From Thermoprotei archaeon (GTDB lineage Archaea > Thermoproteota > Thermoprotei > Thermofilales > B20-G17): 46,682 nt of DNA. The notes under the pieces were generated by a model, which searched no databases, was not told the origin of the DNA, and was given only the letters and a program-made list of their open reading frames with translations. Location of the stretch: positions 1 to 46,682 of the forward strand of contig QMRW01000001.1 of NCBI GenBank assembly GCA_003650785.1, written 5' to 3'. The position numbers were made by a program, and so were the translations under genes. Below, piece by piece: positions 41,905 to 46,682 of this stretch (position 1 is the first letter of the stretch; each line of letters starts with the position of its first letter).

Positions 41905-43434
41905 TTGCTGGACATCACTAGGATATGGATGGAATCTGGACTCGTACCAAGAGAAGGACAGGCTAGGATCTCTCTCCAGATCGCCGAGTACCTAAGCGAG
42001 GGTAAGAGCGTAGCTCTCTCAGCACCTACTGGATGGGGTAAAACTATAGTCACTCTCATAGCATTAAAATCATCTAAACTCATACCTGCATTATGGCTCA
42101 TTAGGAGTCTATCTATAGGGAATAGAATACTCATAGATGCCGAGAAGATAAAGCTTCGTGCTATAGTGCTAGCCGGAAAGGAGAAGTGTTGTCTAAAAGT
42201 GCTCGAAGATGAGATAGAACAGGATGATGTCTACGAGTACTGTAGGAGAGCTAGGTACAAATGTAATTATTACTTAAATATCAAGCCAAGAAATACAGTA
42301 GAAGCTACTACATATCTGGAGTTAATAGATTACTTAAGACCTCTGAAAATCTGCCCATACTACGTTCAAGAACTACTCGTAGGTGATGTTATAGTACAGA
42401 ATTATTACAGGAGGAGAAGAAGTGTGAAGTGTACCGTTATAGATGAGGCTCATAATATAGTACAACCTAGAGAGATAGCTATTAGAGTGGATAAGTTGAA
42501 TGATGTAATAGCAGATCTGAAGAGAAGCCCTCTAGTACACAGTAGTAGTGTTCACGAAGTAGAGAGATTCTATAGATGGTTAAGAGATCTCGATGAAGGT
42601 ATAGTAGATCCACTATTATTCCTGAGTGAGGGAACTATACGAGAGATAGGTAGAGCTTATGTAGAGTATCTAGATGCAGGTATTAAAACAAGAATAGGTA
42701 GTCTCTTAAGGATTTTGAGATGCGATGTACTGTATAAGGAGGGGGATGAACTAGTAGGTTTTAATGCTACTAAAATCAATATACCTAAACCATCAGTACT
42801 CCTAAGCGGTACACTATTTCCCGAACTATTGAACATTCTGAAACCCGATGAAATTATAGAAGTACCCTACAGAAAGCGTAGAGCAATAATACTAGACTTT
42901 TTAACCTCCAAATATGGTGAGTTTGAGGAGACCTCCAACCTGAAGGAGTACCGAGAAGTACTAAGACTTATGAGGAGGAAATTTCACAGAGTAGTAGCTT
43001 TCGGCTCTTGGAGAGTAGTAAAGGTTCTTAAGGGAGAGGCTGATTTTGTAGAGGTTCTTCCTAGAGAGTGGAGTGGATTACTCATGCTGAAAGCAAGGGG
43101 AAGATTTAGTGAAGGTGTTGATATACCTGCAGATGTCATCATAGTACTGGGTGCACCCTACCTCACACCGGAGGTAATAAGGAGATTAATGGATGGTTAC
43201 CTAAGAATAGGACTCAGTACAGAGGAGGCTAGAAACGTAGCTAGCGATATACTTATGCTCTTAACCACTATTCAGTGCATTGGTAGAACAATCAGAGATC
43301 CCTCCTCAAATCCCCTCATAATACTCGCTGATTACAGGTTTAAAAAACAGAAAGCCTTGGAAAAGTTCTTCGAAATAGAATTAGCGAAAGATCTAAGGCA
43401 CCTAGAAAATATCATCACCAAGAAGTACAAATAA
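41905..43434 (+). CDS. XPD/DinG-type Fe-S helicase
   Basis: The 509-residue protein is a superfamily 2 helicase with an iron-sulfur domain. Motif I is SAPTGWGKT (39-47), motif II is IDEAH (179-183), and motif VI is QCIGRTIRD. Between motifs I and II four cysteines (95 or 96, 113, 120, 150) have XPD-like spacing, so a 4Fe-4S cluster is likely. The Arch and C-terminal helicase halves are shorter than in the canonical XPD (about 550 residues). It unwinds DNA 5'-3' in related enzymes; its job here is likely repair or replication restart with the HerA-like ATPase. The start is TTG, set by the very tight junction with the upstream gene. Confidence 0.9.
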   Translation: MLDITRIWMESGLVPREGQARISLQIAEYLSEGKSVALSAPTGWGKTIVTLIALKSSKLIPALWLIRSLSIGNRILIDAEKIKLRAIVLAGKEKCCLKVLEDEIEQDDVYEYCRRARYKCNYYLNIKPRNTVEATTYLELIDYLRPLKICPYYVQELLVGDVIVQNYYRRRRSVKCTVIDEAHNIVQPREIAIRVDKLNDVIADLKRSPLVHSSSVHEVERFYRWLRDLDEGIVDPLLFLSEGTIREIGRAYVEYLDAGIKTRIGSLLRILRCDVLYKEGDELVGFNATKINIPKPSVLLSGTLFPELLNILKPDEIIEVPYRKRRAIILDFLTSKYGEFEETSNLKEYREVLRLMRRKFHRVVAFGSWRVVKVLKGEADFVEVLPREWSGLLMLKARGRFSEGVDIPADVIIVLGAPYLTPEVIRRLMDGYLRIGLSTEEARNVASDILMLLTTIQCIGRTIRDPSSNPLIILADYRFKKQKALEKFFEIELAKDLRHLENIITKKYK

Positions 43435-43636
43435 ATAAAATTCCTGAGTCTTCAAAAGATTACCATATAGTGACTATTTGTACGAGTCCTCATGGAGTAG
43501 CTATGTGCTTCAACATTCTAAGATAAAATAGCTTAGATTACGACATTTAGGGTAAGTTCGTTAAGAAGTGCAGTGGTATAGCCTATATTTGCTTCTAAAT
43601 ACATAAATAACTCCTACCAGGATCTAGAAATAGAGA

Positions 43637-45034
43637 ATGTCCCTAAGTAAAACTTATCTTACTCTACCACTCCATAGTAAACTAGACGATATAGAGAAAC
43701 TATTGAAAATCTACACTCTTGCAAAGTCCCTGAGTAGACCCTTTGGATTTGCTTACATAAGGAAAAATTTCATTCTGAGAGCTCTAAGTAGAACTAGAGG
43801 TTTAATACCACTCTACAAGGAGGTGAATATAGATCAGCGTCTAGTCTCCTTTCTAGAATCATACATAACTCTGGACTTTATGGACATGCTCTTCCATCTA
43901 CTTAAAGCAGTGAGTGATATTGAGGTTCGCGTCAATAATAGGGTGCATATAATTATAGTGGATCATGAAAAATCTGTAACTCGTATAGAAGAGCCAAGAA
44001 ACTATTTAGTAAAGGTAATTATAGTCTTTCCTAGATTGTTCAGAAAGGGACACATAACTATATTCTCAGAGAAGACGCTATTCCCCTGTGTCTTAAAAAT
44101 TATAAAAAGTGTACTTAGTGAACATCAGACACTTGATTCCTATAAGGAATGTAGGCCCTGGAGTGAGCTTAGTAAAAGGCAAGTGGAATTTCTCATGAGA
44201 TCTCTTAGAAACTACTCCCTAGAGGAGATATTCTCAGTAATCTTCTCTCTTAGGCCTAGTAAGAACGAGTTCGAATTGAGAGCGGGGTTAGATGTATTCA
44301 AGTACGGTCATGATCTAGTGGAAGAGATACTTGAAGTCACAAATAGATTTAGAAAAAGGGCAAGAAGTGAGAGATTAAGAAACGCTATAGTAAGGTTTGA
44401 ATCTGAGATCAAGAAATACAGGAGTAGATTATGGTTTGCAGACTTAGATAAGGATCTTATGGTCAAGATGCTGGACTGTATAAGGCGCTTATCAGAATGG
44501 GCAAGAGTAGACAAGGAAGAGCTTAAGAGTATGCTACCAATCCCGAGTAGAAGAATAACCATAAGACTATGGAAAAGATCTCTAGATGATCTCTTTATGG
44601 GCTTTTACGCTGGAACCTGTATAGCACTAGATGAAAGAAAGGTTATGCATGAATACATATTCGATCCCTATACTCTATTCTTCAGAATATACGTTAATAC
44701 GCGTCCTATAGGCCACATAAAGGTATTCATTTGTAAGGATGAAGATAGTGAAGTTGTACTGCACATAGATTACATAGGCCTATCTAGAGGTAAATACGAG
44801 AGATTACACAACGATCTTAAACTGTACTCTTTATCAGCAATTGTAAAATATGCCATGCTCAAGAACTATAGGAGAGTATATGTAGCGAAGGATGTTATTC
44901 CTATACTTCAGGCTAAGCTAGTTAGGAATAGCTTAGTCAAATTAGGTAAACAGGTATATTCCCAATATCTTGACAAGGATAAGTTCCTGATATGGGATGC
45001 GCTACCTAATATCAACAGCTTCAGAAATGTATGA
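43637..45034 (+). CDS. Uncharacterised 465-residue protein
   Basis: I do not recognise this protein. It has two parts. The N-terminal part (1-310) is helical with charged stretches (RSERLRNAIVRFESEIKKYRS). The C-terminal part (about 310-460) is alpha/beta, with RRITIRLWKRSLDDLFMGF, an ICIALDE-like strand and FDPYTLFFRIYVN, and then a helix-strand-helix stretch. This end could be an acetyltransferase-like fold, but the CoA loop is not clear. Several cysteines are present without a cluster pattern. It stands alone after a 200-base gap without a strong promoter. The opposite frames are shadows. Confidence 0.75.
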   Translation: MSLSKTYLTLPLHSKLDDIEKLLKIYTLAKSLSRPFGFAYIRKNFILRALSRTRGLIPLYKEVNIDQRLVSFLESYITLDFMDMLFHLLKAVSDIEVRVNNRVHIIIVDHEKSVTRIEEPRNYLVKVIIVFPRLFRKGHITIFSEKTLFPCVLKIIKSVLSEHQTLDSYKECRPWSELSKRQVEFLMRSLRNYSLEEIFSVIFSLRPSKNEFELRAGLDVFKYGHDLVEEILEVTNRFRKRARSERLRNAIVRFESEIKKYRSRLWFADLDKDLMVKMLDCIRRLSEWARVDKEELKSMLPIPSRRITIRLWKRSLDDLFMGFYAGTCIALDERKVMHEYIFDPYTLFFRIYVNTRPIGHIKVFICKDEDSEVVLHIDYIGLSRGKYERLHNDLKLYSLSAIVKYAMLKNYRRVYVAKDVIPILQAKLVRNSLVKLGKQVYSQYLDKDKFLIWDALPNINSFRNV

Positions 45035-45162
45035 GAGTTTAATGGATAATTCAACACCTGTCTCTATTGCACATAACTAGAAACTATATATCTAAGTTTA
45101 CGAGTGTGATTTCTTGTTTCATAATTCCCCTACTAGAGATGATTAAGTGGTTATCTATAAAG

Positions 45163-46017
45163 CTAAAGCTGGATTTCATAAAGCTCACATATGTTATCTA
45201 CATTAATTTTATAAACATAGTCAAAGTCTACCTTCTCCTCATCTAATAATCTCTTCCAAGATCTAGCTATAGCCCATGGCACTATTACGGCTCCAGGTCT
45301 TCTAGGATCATCTAAATAGTCACTCTCCACTAGATACTCCGGTGGTAGAGTTACCACTTCTCGAAGATTTGTGTATCTACCGAGAGTAGTTGTCATAATA
45401 CCTCTCTTAATCGCGAATAACATCTCCTCCATGAATGCATGATGCAGTACTACTTTATCCCTTCTAGCTCCAAGAGAGTGTACTAAAGAGTCTAGAAACT
45501 CTACTGTACTCTCACCGTGGTGCTCCATGTGTACGTGAATAGGTACTCCAAGCTCTCTAGCTACTTTAAGACTATACATCAATATACTCTCAGCTACCCC
45601 TAGACTATGTGGTGTAGTAGGATAGTGTTGTCTCCCTACTTCACCTATACCATCTACAAGTCCTTCTAGAACTAATCTTCTCACTAACTCTATTACACTA
45701 TATCCTAGAGACTTTATCTCCTCTAAAGATTTTCCACGCTTATGCCAGTAATCAATTTCGGCTGGATGGAAACCTGCATGTATAGTGTATTTTATACCTA
45801 CATCACTAAGTTTCTTACAGTAGTTAATAGTCATTCTAAAACTCTCTTCAAATGCTTTAACTGAGAACTCATAGATACCTAGATGTCTTGGTGAAAGAGC
45901 TACAACCCCTAGATACCAGCCTCCCACTCTCTTAAACCTTTTGCCAATAGTATTTATGTTCATACCTATTCTAGGATTTATATGACAATGTGCATCAGCT
46001 ATTGGGAAGGTGAACAT
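45163..46017 (-). CDS. TatD-family metal-dependent hydrolase
   Basis: The 284-residue protein is a TIM-barrel metal hydrolase of the TatD type. It starts with IADAHCHINPR (the HxH metal pair), then TIHAGFHPAEID, a GEVGRQHY block (acidic metal ligand), VHMEHHGE, and VVLHHAFMEEM before the VESDYLDDPRRPG end block with the catalytic Asp. TatD proteins are 3'-5' DNA exonucleases or related phosphodiesterases; archaeal members are less well known. GGGAGG stands before the ATG as ribosome site. A C/D box sRNA candidate lies 25 bases upstream on the same strand. Confidence 0.85.
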   Translation of the reverse strand: MFTFPIADAHCHINPRIGMNINTIGKRFKRVGGWYLGVVALSPRHLGIYEFSVKAFEESFRMTINYCKKLSDVGIKYTIHAGFHPAEIDYWHKRGKSLEEIKSLGYSVIELVRRLVLEGLVDGIGEVGRQHYPTTPHSLGVAESILMYSLKVARELGVPIHVHMEHHGESTVEFLDSLVHSLGARRDKVVLHHAFMEEMLFAIKRGIMTTTLGRYTNLREVVTLPPEYLVESDYLDDPRRPGAVIVPWAIARSWKRLLDEEKVDFDYVYKINVDNICELYEIQL

Positions 46018-46041
46018 ATCATAAGCCTCCCATTAAAGGTG

Positions 46042-46091
46042 TCAGCTCGGAAACCTTTTCGTCACAGCTCTGCGCTGCAATGGTTCATCAT
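46042..46091 (-). ncRNA. C/D box sRNA candidate
   Basis: On the minus strand these 50 bases have the layout of archaeal 2'-O-methylation guides. They run: C box ATGATGA at the 5' end, a 12-base guide (ACCATTGCAGCG), a variant D' box CAGA, a 3-base spacer, C' box GTGACGA, a 13-base guide (AAAGGTTTCCGAG) and D box CTGA at the 3' end. Lengths and spacings are all in the usual range. A TATA-like TTAAAATAT-type run (minus strand ATATTTTA, 46115-46122) lies 24 bases upstream, which puts the transcription start at the C box. The D' guide pairs with GCUGCAAUGG, resembling a conserved 16S segment. Confidence 0.7.
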
Positions 46092-46114
46092 CCATTACTA
46101 GTATAATGCTGGAG

Positions 46115-46122
46115 TAAAATAT
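46115..46122 (-). promoter_or_regulatory. Candidate TATA box of the C/D box sRNA
   Basis: On the minus strand ATATTTTA is 24 bases before the C box, where an archaeal transcript would be expected to begin. It may also serve the TatD gene just downstream. Confidence 0.45.
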
Positions 46123-46171
46123 GTTTCCCTAAGGCTACCTATGAGCTATTTTTACTCTGCTTTATTGAGTA

Positions 46172-46681
46172 TTAGCGTCTTAATATTCTCCAGGCAATTA
46201 AAGCTAAGACTATGATCACTACTATAATTGCTACATAAATCCACACTGGAAATCCTCCTACTAGTAGTGGTTTTAGGGTTACTTTGGGAGTGATCTCTAT
46301 CCCCTGAACAGAGGGGATGATAGAAGCGAAGGCCTTCAATCCTAGTGGCCATTCCAATTTCTCAACCCATCCTACAGTCCAGTAAGTTTTTAACCACTTA
46401 ATAGGGGGGTGTCGGTAGAATATTATTTGAATAAGTACAGTATTGTCTACTGATATCCTGTATACACCTTTAGTGGGTAGAGGGATCCACTCATCTGCTC
46501 TAACTTTACGAGGAACACCATCGATCATTACTGTGGTATCTCTATAGGCGAATAGGTACGCCTCTCCCTCTGGAATATAAATACATGCGGATTCTCCTGC
46601 TCTTAGACCCATAAATGAAATACCAGTTCCTATAAACCAGTCTCCCATTAGAACTACAATGGGTTTATCGGACTCTATAAT
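46172..46681 (-). CDS. Membrane-anchored extracellular protein, C-terminal part
   Basis: The frame stays open to the window edge (IIESDKPIVVLMGDW upstream of the ATG at 46648), so the gene starts outside. The visible 170 residues have beta-rich segments (SACIYIPEGEAYLFAYRDTTV, a VPRKV turn, GVYRISVDNTVLIQIIFY) as in archaeal surface or S-layer-type domains. Near the end comes a single hydrophobic helix (WIYVAIIVVIIVLALIAW) followed by RILRR, a C-terminal membrane anchor with positive residues inside. There is no export signal in view because the N-terminus is missing. The family is not recognised. Confidence 0.7.
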   Translation of the reverse strand: MIESDKPIVVLMGDWFIGTGISFMGLRAGESACIYIPEGEAYLFAYRDTTVMIDGVPRKVRADEWIPLPTKGVYRISVDNTVLIQIIFYRHPPIKWLKTYWTVGWVEKLEWPLGLKAFASIIPSVQGIEITPKVTLKPLLVGGFPVWIYVAIIVVIIVLALIAWRILRR

Positions 46682-46682
46682 C

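Noticed and set aside
1..46682. CRISPR array, insertion sequence or prophage
   Set aside because: No regularly spaced repeats, transposase, integrase or cas gene was seen on either strand.

Overview
This window comes from a thermophilic-looking archaeon, most likely of the TACK/Thermoproteota side. The support is archaeal-type phenylalanyl- and threonyl-tRNA synthetases (the latter with the archaeal N-terminal editing domain), a form III RuBisCO, two proteins of the archaeal ribose-1,5-bisphosphate isomerase / eIF2B-like family, a HerA-type ATPase, an XPD-type Fe-S helicase, a Suf Fe-S assembly set, TATA boxes 20-30 bases ahead of many starts, GGTGA-like ribosome sites, and heavy use of AGA/AGG/ATA codons. 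I cannot name genus or species. No tRNA, rRNA, CRISPR array, insertion sequence or prophage gene was seen.

Layout. 0-6 kb: the end of a Sua5/YrdC gene, a glycerophosphodiesterase, a DMT transporter, a short GINS-like protein, then pheS-pheT. 6-10 kb: a radical SAM enzyme with extra Fe-S domains, a DUF362 ferredoxin-like protein, a decayed small gene and a PHP phosphoesterase. 10-17 kb: thrS, a two-subunit 2-oxoacid:ferredoxin oxidoreductase, a DUF2961/GH172-type protein, and a TlpA-CcdA thiol redox pair. 17-25 kb: a URO-D-like protein, a DUF488 protein, an NfnAB-type ferredoxin:NADP transhydrogenase, a second DUF362 protein, a MIP18-family protein, a phosphoribosyltransferase-like orphan and an NAD kinase fused to a winged helix.

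25-38 kb is the most interesting metabolic stretch: two xylose-isomerase-like TIM barrels, an FGGY sugar kinase, form III RuBisCO, an IolB-like isomerase and, beyond the suf genes and a radical SAM/HhH protein, a tandem pair of ribose-1,5-bisphosphate isomerase-like genes. One of the pair keeps the catalytic Cys/Asp and the other has lost both. This suggests a sugar or polyol route that ends at RuBP and RuBisCO, rather than only the known nucleotide-salvage route; that part is inference.

38-46.7 kb: a polyprenol/phytol kinase-like membrane protein; a compact operon of an unknown protein, an ACT-domain protein, a HerA-like ATPase and an XPD-like helicase; an unrecognised 465-residue protein; a TatD-family hydrolase with a well-formed 50-nt C/D box sRNA candidate just upstream; and the C-terminal part of a membrane-anchored surface protein that runs off the window.
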